From Prorocentrum cordatum (Eukaryota; Sar; Dinophyceae; Prorocentrales; Prorocentraceae), in NCBI GenBank assembly GCA_963575745.1, contig CAUYUJ010003003.1, forward strand, positions 233,977 through 297,976: a stretch of 64,000 nt of DNA. The letters are read 5' to 3'. Positions 40,206 to 51,039 of this stretch are shown here, in pieces. The translations under genes were made by a program, and so were the position numbers. Each line of letters starts with the position of its first letter. Position 1 is the first letter of the stretch. The notes under the pieces were generated by a model, which ran no database searches, was not told the DNA's origin, and saw only the letters and a program-made list of their open reading frames with translations.

Positions 40206-40969
40206 CTCGCGCTGTGTGCCACGCTACTCATTTCGGCGCGCCCCTAGCGCGGTTTGTTGCCTCATAGGGATCGCCGCTGAAAAATTGAATCGCACTTGCG
40301 GTACTCATACCTGCATATGGTTGGGTCCTTCGTCGGGCTATTTTTCTTTGACGGGCCACGCGGGCGACGGGCGAGATCGCCGCCGACGCCCCGCGCGCAA
40401 CCCCCAAGTCGGGGACCTCGGGGAGTCGCGCGATGCGGCGCGCAGCCAGCCCTGAGAGGCCAGCCGCTCTGCCGCCGCCGCAGCGCGGGCCCCCCAAGAA
40501 CAGCGAAGCCCGTCCGCGCGACGGCGAGCGATCTCGCCATCCCAGGCAAGCACTGGCCAGCGTCGCGACCGAGGTCTCCGCGCTGCCGCCGCAGCGCAGG
40601 CAGCTGCCCTGAGCGGGCCCTTGCGCGAATGAGTGGTGCCACCATGAACGGCCCGCAAAAAACTCGGCAAGCGCGGCGCCGGCGCCGGCTCGCCGCTGGC
40701 GCCCCGACGTGGCCGAGCTGCAAGCGGGGCCGCGGGCGCGCGGGCCCCTCGCCAGACTGCGCGCCAGACGCGCCGGCGGCGGCGCCGGGGGGCAGGCGCC
40801 GCGGCCAGGGCTGCTTGCTGGGCAGGCGCTTGCACCCGCTGCCTGCCGCTTCCAACAGCTCCAGTTCCCTGCGGCGGGCGCGCGCCGCGTCGCTCGGCAA
40901 AGCCCGCTGCGCAGCGGCGGCGCCAGCGCTGCCATCGGCTAGGGCGTTGCCGAGGCGGTCGCGCTCGCT

Positions 40970-41350
40970 GACCCCAAGGCGCCGCGCCTGCGCCGGCGTT
41001 TTGCGCGCTGGCACCCGCCGGGCCCGCAGGCGCCAGTTGCGCACGGTGTCCACCAACTGTAGCCACAAGTTTGCGTGCTCCCAGTCCCGCAAGTCGGAGC
41101 CACCTGCGATCTGCGCGCAGGACCTCGCAACGTGCTGGCTGTCCGATGTCAGGTCGGCGGGGCCGCCGACGACCCGCGACGCCGCCGCGGCAGCTGTCAC
41201 CTCTGCGCGCTGCGCAGTCTGCAAGCCGTCAACTGGCCCAGCGAGATTCGCGGAATCGAGCTCCGCACACCGCCAGCCCCGCGCCGCCCGAGCCAGGAGC
41301 GGGTCGGTCGTATGGACGCAGGCGCCGTCGCTCCGATCCGCGCGGCGGCG
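40970..41350 (-). pseudogene. LINE2 RNase H domain
   Basis: The frame shows SDGACVHTTDPLLAR (first Asp), GLQTAQRAEVTAAAA (Glu), DLTSDSQHVARSCA (second Asp), RRVPARKTPAQARR and RLGNALADGSAG (last Asp). The four acidic residues of RNase HI are in order. The usual His of the V-P-A-H loop is Arg (CGC). The segment is open and free of stops, unlike LINE1. Confidence 0.8.
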
Positions 41351-42156
41351 CGCCTCAGGGCGCAGCGCGGCTTGGGGCGGGAGCTGCGGGCCCTCGCTGC
41401 CAGCAGCCTCAGCGAGGGCCGCGATCAGCGGCTGCGGCGCGAGCGCACTGGCCGAGGCGACCCCGGCGGGCAGCAGCTGCCGCAAGGCCCCGGCGCCCCT
41501 GGGAGGCGGTTCCGTTCGCGGTGCTGCGGCGAGCGCGGCGCGGCGCGGGCCTTCCCGCGCTGGTTGCAAACAGAGGCGGTGCTCGAGGTCCTCAGTGTCC
41601 AGCCCACAGCGCGGGCAACTGCCAGCCTGGCCATTCCACTTCGCGGCAATGGCCTGCGCAGCGCACGCAGCGCCGCGCGCTGGGCTAACGGCTTCAGGCG
41701 CGCGGGCGCCGGCGGCAAGCAGGCGGCGAGTCGCCCGCCTGTCCGCGCTGCTGGCCGCGCGGGCAAATCACGGCCGAAGCGAGGTGACCTTGCGGCGCCC
41801 TGCACGGTGCCGCGCCGCCAAGACCACGCGCTCGGTGGACCACCGCGCCCGCGCTGCTGGGCGCCAGCCGTTCGGCGCCGCCAGCACGCCGACCCGGCGC
41901 CCCCTGTCCCCGCCCAGGCCCAGCTCGCGGAGGCTGCGCAAGGCGGCGGCCACCGGCCCGACGGCGCGCCCCGCTGCAGCATGGACTGCGTCGGCCGTGC
42001 TGCACCGCGTGGCGAGGTCGAGCTGGCCGGCCCGGAGCGCCCGCGCAGCCTGCAGCAGCGGCGCGGCGGCGACAGCCGCCTTGGCGTCCAGGCGCCAAGT
42101 GGGGCCGGGCGCGCCGAAATTAATCTCGGCGGCAGTCCGGGGCTCGTGGCAGACCT

Positions 42157-42205
42157 GCTGGCACGCCGGGGCTCATGACCGGTGGCACGCCGGGGCTCAT
42201 AGCCA
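42157..42205 (+). repeat. Tandem 24-bp repeat in LINE2
   Basis: GGCACGCCGGGGCTCATGAC occurs twice in direct succession. It breaks the LINE2 frame. Confidence 0.7.
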
Positions 42206-42889
42206 GCAGCAGGGTGACCGCACGAAGAGCCATGAGTGCCCGCGCCGACGGCCGCCCCCATCAGACACCGCCAGCGGAAGGGCACTGGCAGGCGGCGGAG
42301 GCGCGCGAAGCGACCGCGGGCCACCTGCACCCGCGCCGCGTCCACAAGGTGCTTGCGCCGCTTGCCGGCGACCGCGACGACGCCGAATTCGCGGATTTCA
42401 ATCCCAGCGGCGATGGATGACATCTCTCGCAGGAGCCACCGCCGCACCGAGGCCAAGTTTGCAAACTGTTTGCTCTTGACCTCATGCAGCCGCCAATCCA
42501 CGTCTGCCTCGCACGCCCAGGTGATCCGCAGGGCCTCGCGATCCAGTCGAACAGCTCGTTGGGCAAGAGGCGGAGCTCTGCGACTGCCCACGCGTCCTGG
42601 CCGGGCGCCGTGTTTTTCGCCACTCCCTGGGGAATCCCCTGGACCAGGTCGGCCGTCCAGGGCGCCCTATCCGGGAACGGAGGTAAAGAATCCAGCTCGA
42701 CGAGCCACTGCTCGAGGTGAGGAATCGCCGGAATGGGCCGCTGCCGCAGCGCCCGCCAGCGATGCTCCATGTAGCGGAGCTGGGCAGCAGCGCCGCCCTG
42801 CGGGGAGCAGCACGATCGTCGGCCACCAGGCTGCGCAGCCACCTCGCCACCAGTGGCTCCAGGGGGGTCCGGCATCCGAGCGGATTCAT

Positions 42890-44170
42890 TTGCACAACCT
42901 GCGACGGTCCCACTGGGGGCTTCGGTGGAGCTCCCATATGCGGCCACGAGACGCTGTACTGGGTGGGCGAACATGCCAAATGGGGTTTCTGGGGCGCATG
43001 CGGACGGTCCCACTGGGGGCTTCGGTGGCGCTCCTTATGGGGCCACAGAACGCTGTACTGGGTGGGTGAAAATGTCAAGTTGGGTTTCCGGGACGCATGC
43101 GGACGGTCCCACTGGGGGTTCCGGTGGAGCTCCACATGGGGCCACGAAGCGCTATACTGGGTGGGTGAAAGCGCCAAATTGGGTGCGCGGGCCGCATGCG
43201 GACAGTCCGACTGGGGGCTGCGGTGGAGCTTCCTATGGGGCCACGAAATCCTGTACTGGGTGGGTGGAAATGTCAAACTGGGTGTGTGGCACGCATGCAG
43301 GCGGTCCCACTGGGGGCTTCGGTGGAGCTCCCCAGTGGGGCCACGAAACGCTGTACTGGGTGAGTGACAGTGTGAAATTGCGCGTGCGGGGCACACGCGG
43401 GCGGTCCCATTGGGGGCTTGCGTGGGGCTCCATATGGGGCCACGAGGCGCTGTACTGGGTAGGTGAAAATGCCAAATTGGGTGTGCGGGACGCACGCGGA
43501 CGGCCCGACTGGCCACGAAACGCTGTACTGGGTGTGGCGGACGCATGTGGCCACCCCCCACTGGGGCCTCAAGTGGAACTCCCTATGGGGCCACGAAGCG
43601 CCGTACTGGGTGTGGCGGACGCAAGTGGCCGCCCCCACTGGGGCCTTCGGTGGGGTTCCCTCCCTATGGGGCCACGAAACGCTTTACTGGGTGTGGCGGA
43701 CGCACATGGACACCCCCAGTGGTGCCTTGGGTGGAGCTCCCTATGGGGCCACGAAGCGCTTTACTGGGTGTGGCGGACGCATGTGGCCACCCCCACTGGG
43801 GTTCGGTGGAGTTCCCGATGGGGCCACGAAACGCTTTACTGGGAATGGCGGACGCATGTGGACACCCCCACTGGGGCCTTGGGTGGAGCTCCCTATGGGG
43901 CCTCGAACCGTTCTACTGGGTGTGGCGGACGGGGGCCTTCGGTGGAGTTCCCGATGGGGCCACGAAACGACGTAGTGGGTGTGGCGGGCGCATGTGTACA
44001 CCCCACTGGGGGCTTCCGTGGAGCTCCCTGTGGGGCCACGAAGCGCCGTACTGGGTGTGGCGGACGCATGTGGTGCAACCCACTGGGGCCTTGGGTGGCG
44101 CTCCCTATGGGGCCACAAAGCGCCGTAGTGGGTGCGGCGGACGCATGTGGTACACGCCACTGGGGGGGGG
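42890..44170 (+). repeat. Family F array 3: 99-bp then about 78-bp tandem repeats
   Basis: GCTGTACTGG recurs at about 42953, 43052, 43151, 43250, 43350 and 43449 (period 99). After 43530 a shorter unit with TGTGGCGGACGCATGTGG repeats about every 78 bp. All units have GGGGCCACGAA and GGAGCTCCCTATG. A 607-codon frame crosses the whole array because both periods are multiples of three. Confidence 0.9.
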
Positions 44171-44255
44171 GGGGGGCACGGGAGGAGGAGGAGGCGCGGG
44201 GACCGTTTCTTCAAAACGAGGACCCAACACCGCAGGATGGTCGGGAAGAGCCAAG
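44171..44255 (+). repeat. Family F purine tract and 55-bp module
   Basis: A G-run and a short GGA tract lead into CGTTTCTTCAAAACGAGGAC, CCAACACCGCAGGATGGTCG and GGAAGAG. This is the third copy of the module. Confidence 0.8.
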
Positions 44256-45160
44256 ATCCACGCCAGGAGGAGGGGGGGGAGGGGGGGGCGGTGCGAAGGC
44301 CCGCGCCGCTCGGCAAAACAGTGAATACGAAAGCGATCACCGTCGCCTCTCCTATTTCACCGAGCCCTCGCCTCGAAAGTTGATGCCAGATCCGATCCAA
44401 TCGGCAACGGAGAGGGCGAGAGCCGTCAGATCTGGGCGATGGCATCGAGTACCAGAATCCCGTTCCCGAGCGCTGCGGAACACTCTCGGCATCTATGGAA
44501 CGTGTTTCCATATCCTGAAGCTGCCCTCCTCACATCTTCCCCATCTCGTGCCACTGATCCATGCTCTCGTCGATCCAATTGGTCTGCTGCTATGGGTCGT
44601 ACGGGGCACATTACGCACGATCCCCCCCCGCACTGTCATCATGCGGCACTGCAGTAAGGTGTTATTTCATGAATGAAACTGCTGCGAATCACGTGTCGGC
44701 GTCATGATGCAAAGCCGGCGTCCTGGTCTCCAGTCCAGTAGGCATCGGGCAAGCTCATAGTGAAGCGGCCAGCCTTGACAGAAGCAATGATGGTGCAGCA
44801 GTGCAGCACGATTGCAATCATTCAGGAACACGCAAACGTTGCTCGGGACAACTTAAACGATGAACTTCCCCTCTGCTTCTCTCCCCCAGAAAGCGCACTC
44901 AAAGCGCTCTGAAACTGGAATCTGCAATGCAGGCCTCCTCCAGAAGCCCTGGGAGGTTTCGGGAGGTCCTTGAAGGTCCCCTGAAGTGTCCGGAGGTCCA
45001 AACGAAACAATGCATGGCCATCATCAGCTTGATGCCCAAACGGTGAGTTGTTACACTGCGGAAGTGAAAGCTATGCGATCTAAGCTAGGTGATGTAACTT
45101 ATGTAATGAAACATTTGGTGTGAGATATGGAGTGAACCCTATACGGTGTAAGTTTTGCCT
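44256..45160. other. No gene recognised
   Basis: Less repetitive DNA. The 45075-45150 part has degenerate GTGATGTAA/GGTGTGAGATATGG words similar to those at 51.77-51.9 kb. No frame is convincing. Confidence 0.5.
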
Positions 45161-45161
45161 T

Positions 45162-45162
<1 letters not shown>

Positions 45163-45198
<36 letters not shown>

Positions 45199-45237
45199 TA
45201 GAACCACGCGCGCGCTTCGCGCGCGCTTAGGTTCTAG
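45163..45237. repeat. (TA)n followed by CTAGAACC hairpin, copy 1
   Basis: (TA)n ends in TATACA and is followed by CTAGAACCACGCGCGCGC, a short loop, and CGCGCGCTTAGGTTCTAG (45198-45237). A second such hairpin follows a CATA repeat at 47811-47840. Confidence 0.8.
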
Positions 45238-45464
45238 CTAGGAGGCGAGCTTGAGTCAACGAAAGTCGCAGGGAAGGGGGCAGGGGGAAGAAGGCCAGAG
45301 AGCGCTGAAGGATACAAATACTGGAACCCTCTTGTTACCTAACAGCGAAGACTGATAGGTTTCTAGTGGTCCAGCACATTACTCCACAGGGGGGTCTGGG
45401 CAGCCGTTGGGGAGCCGTTGGGGTTTGCCGGCCGGGATCGTTTTTCGCATACAATCACACACTT

Positions 45465-45805
45465 CGTGCTTTTCGATTTCCCAGAACTCCATTCCCGGGC
45501 CACATTCTGAATGCCCGGAGCCAACTGTAGGCCACTTCGTGCTCTTCGACTTCCCAGAACTCCATTCCCGGGCCACATTTTGGATGCCCGGAGCCAACTG
45601 TAGGCCACTTCGTGGTCTTCGAGTTCCCAGAACTCCATTCCCGGGCCACATTTTGGATGCCCGGAGCCAACTGTAGGCCACTTCGTGTCTTCGAGTTCCC
45701 AGAACTCCATTCCTGGGCATGATTTTGAATGCCCGGAGCCAACTGTAGGCCACTTCGTGTTCTTCGAGTTCCCAGAACTCCATTCCCGGGCCACATTTTG
45801 AATGC
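45465..45805 (+). repeat. 73-bp tandem repeat, 4.7 copies
   Basis: CGTG(C/G/T) TTCGA starts at about 45465, 45538, 45611, 45684 and 45756. Units hold TTCCCAGAACTCCATTCCCG and GCCCGGAGCCAACTGTAGG with few differences, so the array is young. Confidence 0.9.
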
Positions 45806-46115
45806 TGAGGCAGGCTGAGGCTGAGGCTGAGGCAGGCTGAGGCTGAGGCAGGCTGAGGCTGAGGCCGAGGCTGAAGGCAGAAGGCTGGGCTGGCTGAGGC
45901 TGAGGCTGAGAGGCTGAGGCTGAGGCTGAGGCTGAGGCAGGCTGATGCTGAGGCAGGCTGAGGCTGAGGCTGAGGCTGATGCAGGCTGAGGCTGAGGCAG
46001 GCTGAGGCTGAGGCCGAGGCTGAAGGCAGACTGAGGCTGAGGCTGAAGCAGGCTGAGGCTGAGGCTGAGGCTGAGGCAGGCTGAGGCTGAGGCTGAGGCA
46101 GGCTGAGGCTGAGGC
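45806..46115 (+). repeat. (GCTGAG)n minisatellite
   Basis: GCTGAG hexamers mixed with GGCAGGCTGAG variants; ends in CTGCGACTGCC words. Confidence 0.9.
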
Positions 46116-46320
46116 TGTGACTGCGACTGCCGTTGCCACTGCGACTGTCATCGCGAATGCGACTACGACTGCGAGAACAGCAGAATTCTACAACTGGATT
46201 CTCATCTGAATCTTAAGGGGAATGCTTCCAGATATGCTCCTACACATCGCTGTTAGGTTGATTTGCCGGGATAATGATTTTGTGGGGGGCCTCGTCCGGC
46301 CGCTCGCTGGGAGTTTGACG

Positions 46321-47560
46321 TAGCTTCTCGGGAGCCTCTGAACCTGTCGGGGGCCTCCTGGAAGCAGGTTCGAAGCATTTGGGGGCCGATTTGGGGCTTC
46401 TCGGGGCCTCCTTTGGGCCTCTTGGGGGTCTCCTGGGGCCTCTTGAGGGGCCTCCTTGGGGCCTCCTGGCGGCCTCTTGGGGCGGAAGGCTCGAGCTTGC
46501 GGTTCGTGGTCCCCCTCTGGGCCCCCTCTTGGGCCCGTCTTGGGGCCCTCTTGGGCCATCTTGGGCGCCTCTTGGGCCGTCTTGGGGCCCTCTTGGGCTG
46601 TCCTGGGGCCCTCTTGGAAGCTTCTTGGGCCGTCTTGGGGCGGTCTTGGAGGCCTCTTGGGCCGTCTTGGACGCGGTGAAAGCCCAAGATGCGAACATGC
46701 GAAAAATATACATTTTCCCATAGGAATGGCACGATTTTTGTTTCTTGGACCTCTCTTGGGGTGCCTCTCGGAACGTCTTGGGCTGATTTTGGAAGCCTTT
46801 TGGCGCCTCTGGGCGGCGTTTTGGCGCCTCCTGGGATATGTTGGGCCGGAAGCTCGGAATTCGAGAGTGGCTTTCTCCTTCTGGGACCCCTCTCGAAATC
46901 GTCTTGGGGTTCTCTTGGGCCGTCTTGGGGCCGTCCTGAGCCACTCGTGCGCAGCCTTGGAGCGCTCCCGGAGGCCTCCTAGGCCGTCTTGGAGGCCTCT
47001 TGGGCCGTCTTGGACGCGGTGAAAGCCCAAGATGCGAACATGCGAAAAATATACGTTTTCCCATAGGAATGGCACGATTTTTGTTTCTTGGACCTCTCTT
47101 GGGGTGCCTCTCGGAACGTCTTGGGGTGCTTTTGGGAGCCTTTTGGCGCCTCTTGGCGGCATTTTGGCGCCTCCTGGAGCCTCTTGGGCCGGAAGCTCGG
47201 AATTCGAGGTTGGCTTTCTCCGTCTGGGACCCCTCTCGAATTCGTCTTGGGGCTCTCTTCGGCAGTCTTGGGGCCGTCCTGGGCCACTCGTGCGCAGCCT
47301 TGGAGCGCTCCCGGAGGCCTCGTAGACCGTCTTGGGCGCCTCTTGGGCCGTCTTGGACGCGGTGAAAGCCCAAGAGGCGAACATGCGAAAAATATACATT
47401 TTCCCATAGGAATGGTACGATTTTTGCTTCTTGGGCCTCTCTTGGGCTGCCTCTCGGAGCGTCTTGGAGGCTTCTGGGACCTTCTTGGTGTCATGACAGG
47501 CGTCTTGGAAGGCATCTGGAGCCATCGGAGCGCGTTCCGAAGCCGCCTGCGAACGATCTT
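46321..47560 (+). repeat. 343-bp higher-order repeat of CTTGGG-like words
   Basis: GTCTTGGACGCGGTGAAAGC begins at about 46664, 47007 and 47350, spacing 343 bp. Each unit has the spacer AAAAATATAC(A/G)TTTTCCCAT and a body of CTCTTGGGCCGTCTTGGGGC words. A diverged part-copy precedes and a truncated one follows. Confidence 0.85.
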
Positions 47561-47654
47561 GGACGGCGTCCGGCGGCCCGACGAGCCTCCGGGCCCCCCG
47601 GGGCCCACATTTGTGGTCGAGGTCCCGGCCCCGGGCCCCCGGACCCGGTGCGCC

Positions 47655-47680
47655 GTTATATGTGTATATATATACATATG

Positions 47681-47714
<34 letters not shown>

Positions 47715-47840
47715 CACATACATACATACATACATACATACATACATACATACATACATACATACATACATACATACATACATACATACATACATACACA
47801 CATACACCGACTAGAACCTTCGCGCGCGCTCAGGTTCTAG
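47655..47840. repeat. TA/CATA microsatellite with CTAGAACC hairpin, copy 2
   Basis: TATATA and CATA runs (47655-47808) lead to CTAGAACCTTCGCGCGCG and CTCAGGTTCTAG (47811-47840). Confidence 0.85.
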
Positions 47841-47908
47841 TTGTGGGCACGGCCTGGGCGCTGAGGGTGGAGGGATTCTTGCCACGAGGGCGGCGGGGTC
47901 TTCTGCCA

Positions 47909-48099
47909 CCCCATGTTCCGGAAGCGCGCTTCTGGAACATGGGGGGGCCTCTGATCATTCTCATGCGCTCTTGCGCCCTATTCGCTCGCACCCTGGACCC
48001 TGGACCCCTGCCCTCTGTACCTTGCGCGATCGTCGTCGCCGATCTCGGCGGCGCATGATCCCTTTCCCATGTTCGGGAAAGCCTTGTCCGGAACATGGG
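47909..48099. repeat. Two related palindromes (CCCATGTTC...GAACATGGG)
   Basis: 47909-47944: CCCCATGTTCCGGAAGCG with its inverse CGCTTCTGGAACATGGGG. 48066-48099: CCCATGTTCGGGAAAG with CTTGTCCGGAACATGGG. Between them lies CCCTGGACCCTGGACCCC. Confidence 0.75.
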
Positions 48100-48159
48100 G
48101 GCGAAGAAAGGCCTCGCGCGGGTGGGGCAGGGCCTCCTCGGCTTGTGTTGGCCTGAAGG

Positions 48160-48700
48160 CTCCATTGGGGCTCTTGGGGGTCTCTTGGGGGTCTCTGGGG
48201 ACCTGCATTTGTCGTCTACTGGAATATTTTGGAGGCCTCTTGGGGTCTCTTCGGATCTCCTTGGGGACTCTTGAGGGCTTCTGGGGTCCTCTTTGGACCT
48301 CTTGGAGCCTCCTCGGGGCGGAAAACATAATTTTGAATGTTTGGTCGTCCTCTAGGGCCCCTCTTGGGGCCGTCTTGTAGTCCTCTTGGGCTGTCTTGGG
48401 TGTCTCCTTGGCCGTCCGGGGAGCGTCTCGGGGGCCTCTGGGGCCGTCTTTGGGTGTCCTGGCGGGCCTCTTGGGCCGTCTTGGAGCGTCGCGTCGGGAA
48501 GGCGAAAGGGCGAGACGGCCAAAAACACGCGTATAAAGACACGATGGAAAATTAACAATTCTCCCTCGAGACTTCTTGGAGCGTCTTGGCGGCCGCTTGG
48601 GCCGTCTTGGGCTCGCCTTGGTCGTTTCGGGGGCCTCTGGGGACGTCTTGGGGGCCTGTGGGGGCACTCCGGACTCGTCCTGGGGCTCTCGAGGCAGGTT
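48160..48700 (+). repeat. CTTGGGG-type array
   Basis: GGGGTCTCTTGGGG, GGCCTCTTGGGCCGTCTTGG and similar words repeat. It includes a CGGGAAGGCGAAAGGGCGAG spacer at about 48496 that recurs at 51.33 kb and, inverted, at 49.26 and 49.72 kb. Confidence 0.8.
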
Positions 48701-48794
48701 CGCGGCACGGCCTGGACTCTCCAGGGGACCTGAAGCCACCATGGCGACCGAGGGCAGCTGGGCGAGGGCCCATGCCCCCGATACCCCGATCTAT

Positions 48795-48815
48795 ATCTAT
48801 CTATCTATATATATA

Positions 48816-48893
<78 letters not shown>
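48795..48893 (+). repeat. (TA)n microsatellite
   Basis: About 100 bp of TA with a single TT/AT phase change. Confidence 0.95.
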
Positions 48894-48896
<3 letters not shown>

Positions 48897-49032
48897 CCGA
48901 CCCCTTGGGGATCATCGGCGTGTGAGATGCTTCCCCCTCCCCAAACCCCTCCCCCGGGAGCCCGGTCCGGTCGATTTGGAGGGGGGGGGGGGTCGAGCGC
49001 GAGCGGGGGGGGTCCGGGACGAGCGACTCACG

Positions 49033-49760
49033 GGGCTTTTCCGGGCCCAAGAGGGCCTCAAGACGGGCCAAGAAGCCCCCAAGAGGCCTCCAAGACGGCC
49101 CACGAAGGCTCCGAGACGCCAAACGACCGGTCCAAGACGCCCACGATGGCCCCAAGACGGGCCAAGAGGTCTCCAAGACGGCCTCCGAGGTCCCAAACAA
49201 GCCTCCCAAGAGGGCCCAAAGAGTCTAAAATTGCTGATTTTCCCGCGTGTTTTTCGACGTTTCTTGCTTTCCCGCCTTTCCGGCTTCCCGACGCTCCAAG
49301 ACGGCCAAAGAGGCCCCAAAGATAGCCCCAAGATGGCCCAAGAGGCCCCCAAGACGGCCTCCAGACGGCCCAAGACGGCCCCAAGACGGCCCAAGAGGTC
49401 CCCAAGACGGCCCAAGAGGGCCGATTTGGAGGGGGGGAGGGGGCCGGGACGAGCGCAGCACGGCCGGGACGAGCGGTTCCAGGGCTTTTCCGGGCCCAAG
49501 AGGGCCTCAAGACGGGCCAAGAAGCCCCCAAGAGGCCTCCAAGACGGCCCACGAAGGCTCCGAGACGCCAAACGACCGCTCCAAGACGCCCACGATGGCC
49601 CCAAGACGGGCCAAAAGGTCTCCAAGACGGCCCCCGAGGTCCCAAACAAGCCTCCCAAGAGGGCCCAAAAAGTCTAACATTGTTGATTTTCCAGAGTGTT
49701 TTTCGACGTGTTTTGCTTCTCCGCCTTTCCGGCTTTCCGACGCTCCAAGACGCTCGAGCC
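49033..49760 (-). repeat. 449-bp higher-order repeat, inverted orientation
   Basis: GGGCTTTTCCGGGCCCAAGA starts at about 49033 and 49482, spacing 449 bp. The body is CCAAGACGGCCC words, i.e. the reverse complement of the 46-48 kb arrays. The spacer TTTTTCGACG with GCCTTTCCGGCTT ends both units. Confidence 0.85.
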
Positions 49761-49817
49761 GCACACGCAGGCGGCCAATCCCAGAGAGGAATGAGAAGCT
49801 CAATGTCATTTCCTATT

Positions 49818-49965
49818 CCTCCGCCTCCTCCTCGTCCCCCCTTTTCCTCCCCTTCCTCCTCTTCCTCCTTCTCCTGCTCCGTCTCCTTCGCCCCGCTCTT
49901 ACGCTCGCAGCGTCACTCGTCCTCCTCCTCCTCCTCATCCTCCTCCTCCCACTCCTCCGAATACC
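49818..49965 (+). repeat. CTC-rich pyrimidine tract
   Basis: C/T-rich with CTC and CTTCCTC units. Confidence 0.85.
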
Positions 49966-50089
49966 CCAGCTGCCCAATAACGGATCAGCCCCAGTTTCGA
50001 AATCCACAACTTACGTCCAGCATCCGCCGACCCCGCAGAAATCGAGGTGCCGTGGCGCTTCCATCTAGTGAACATGCCTCCAATTTGGC

Positions 50090-50370
50090 ACACCCCGCAC
50101 GCGGCAACTTGAATGAAAGGCCCCAAAACCCGAGTATACGCGCGGTTCCCCGCGAACATTGGGCACGTCCCTCATAGATTTCGTGGCTCCACGGCGCGCT
50201 CCAACCATAGCCCCAGTACCCGCGGTCCCGTAAACTTCCAACCCCAAGCGCACACACACGTCGATCGTGTCGTGGCTCCAGAATACGTCCACCGTGGGGC
50301 CCAGTGGGAAGATTCGCATGCAAGTATACCCCATGCCGGCACACCCTTTGCACGCGCCGTGGCCTCGCAC
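50090..50370 (-). repeat. Diverged family F units
   Basis: CACACCCCGCACGCG, CCCTCATAGATTTCGTGGCT and CATGCCGGCACACCCTTTGC are recognisable parts of the reversed 90-bp unit. The copies are too diverged for a clean period. From 50370 to 50680 nothing is recognised. Confidence 0.5.
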
Positions 50371-50682
50371 ATGGCCAAGTTGACCCATAATGACTCCTGG
50401 ACAGTCCCCCAAAAAAACTCCCGACCGCTACCGAAACGGCTCGAAGACATTCCCGAGCCCAACCTGGCTCCATTATGCCTCTCAGATGGCCCCAGATGAG
50501 ACCACGACCGCCCGCGGTGTCGCCGTCCGCTCGGACACCCCCGCGGAACTGCCCGAGACCCTCTGGCAGTGGCGGCGAACAGACACCAAACAAATATCAC
50601 TCGCCTTTTCACCCCTTCGCAGCTTCTACTGCCCCCCGATTGGCATAAACAAGGGGTCGGCGGTGTGGCGTAAGCCTAAGAA

Positions 50683-50742
<60 letters not shown>

Positions 50743-50770
50743 CATGTATGTATGTGTCTATATATATAGA
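50683..50770 (+). repeat. TA and TGTA microsatellites
   Basis: (TA)n followed by (TGTA)n and TATATAGATA. From 50770 to 51040 no gene is recognised. Confidence 0.9.
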
Positions 50771-51039
50771 TACACAAAACTACAATGGCACCTCGCGCCA
50801 TGCACATTGGTCCTTGAAGTGTGGCATGCAGGCGGAATAGCAGGAAGGTCAAGCCGACAATTTAGCGATAACTCCTTGTTGCCTTTTCCGGCATCGTCGC
50901 TATAGTAATGTGATTCGTTATCCTTCCTCTATGCTTCTTTTTCCTCAGTTTCGTCATACCCTGTACATTCTCCACATCTTCCTCAGCCCTTTTTTGCGGA
51001 GGCTCCTCCTTGGAGAGCCTCTACACAAATTTTTCAGGC

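Larger units (their letters stand above)
40290..42870 (-). pseudogene. LINE2: truncated LINE copy, RT palm deleted, RNase H preserved
   Basis: Minus strand. From 42870 one frame gives LRYMEHRWRALRQRPIPAIP and APGQDAWAVAELRLLPNELF, the start of the RT. Soon after (about 42540) another frame gives WACEADVDWRLHEVKSKQFA and RFARLRRLPVPFRWRCLMGA, the RT thumb. The fingers-palm part with the Asp-Asp motif is missing. From about 42150 a third frame runs to 40262 with a single stop (TGA, 41768-41770). It holds LDAKAAVAAAPLLQAARALR, CPRCGLDTEDLEHRLC and a complete-looking RNase H. ZnF, coiled coil and endonuclease are absent. Confidence 0.8.

Noticed and set aside
42853-44676. 607-codon Gly/Pro/Trp-rich frame as a repeat protein
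   Set aside because: The same DNA repeat occurs in reverse orientation elsewhere and its open frame follows from periods divisible by three. It is kept only as a low-interest finding.
45379-46151. Gln/Pro-rich and Trp-rich frames over the 73-bp and GCTGAG repeats
   Set aside because: The 73-bp period is not a multiple of three and the hexamer gives simple Ser-Leu or Gln-Pro runs; no gene evidence.
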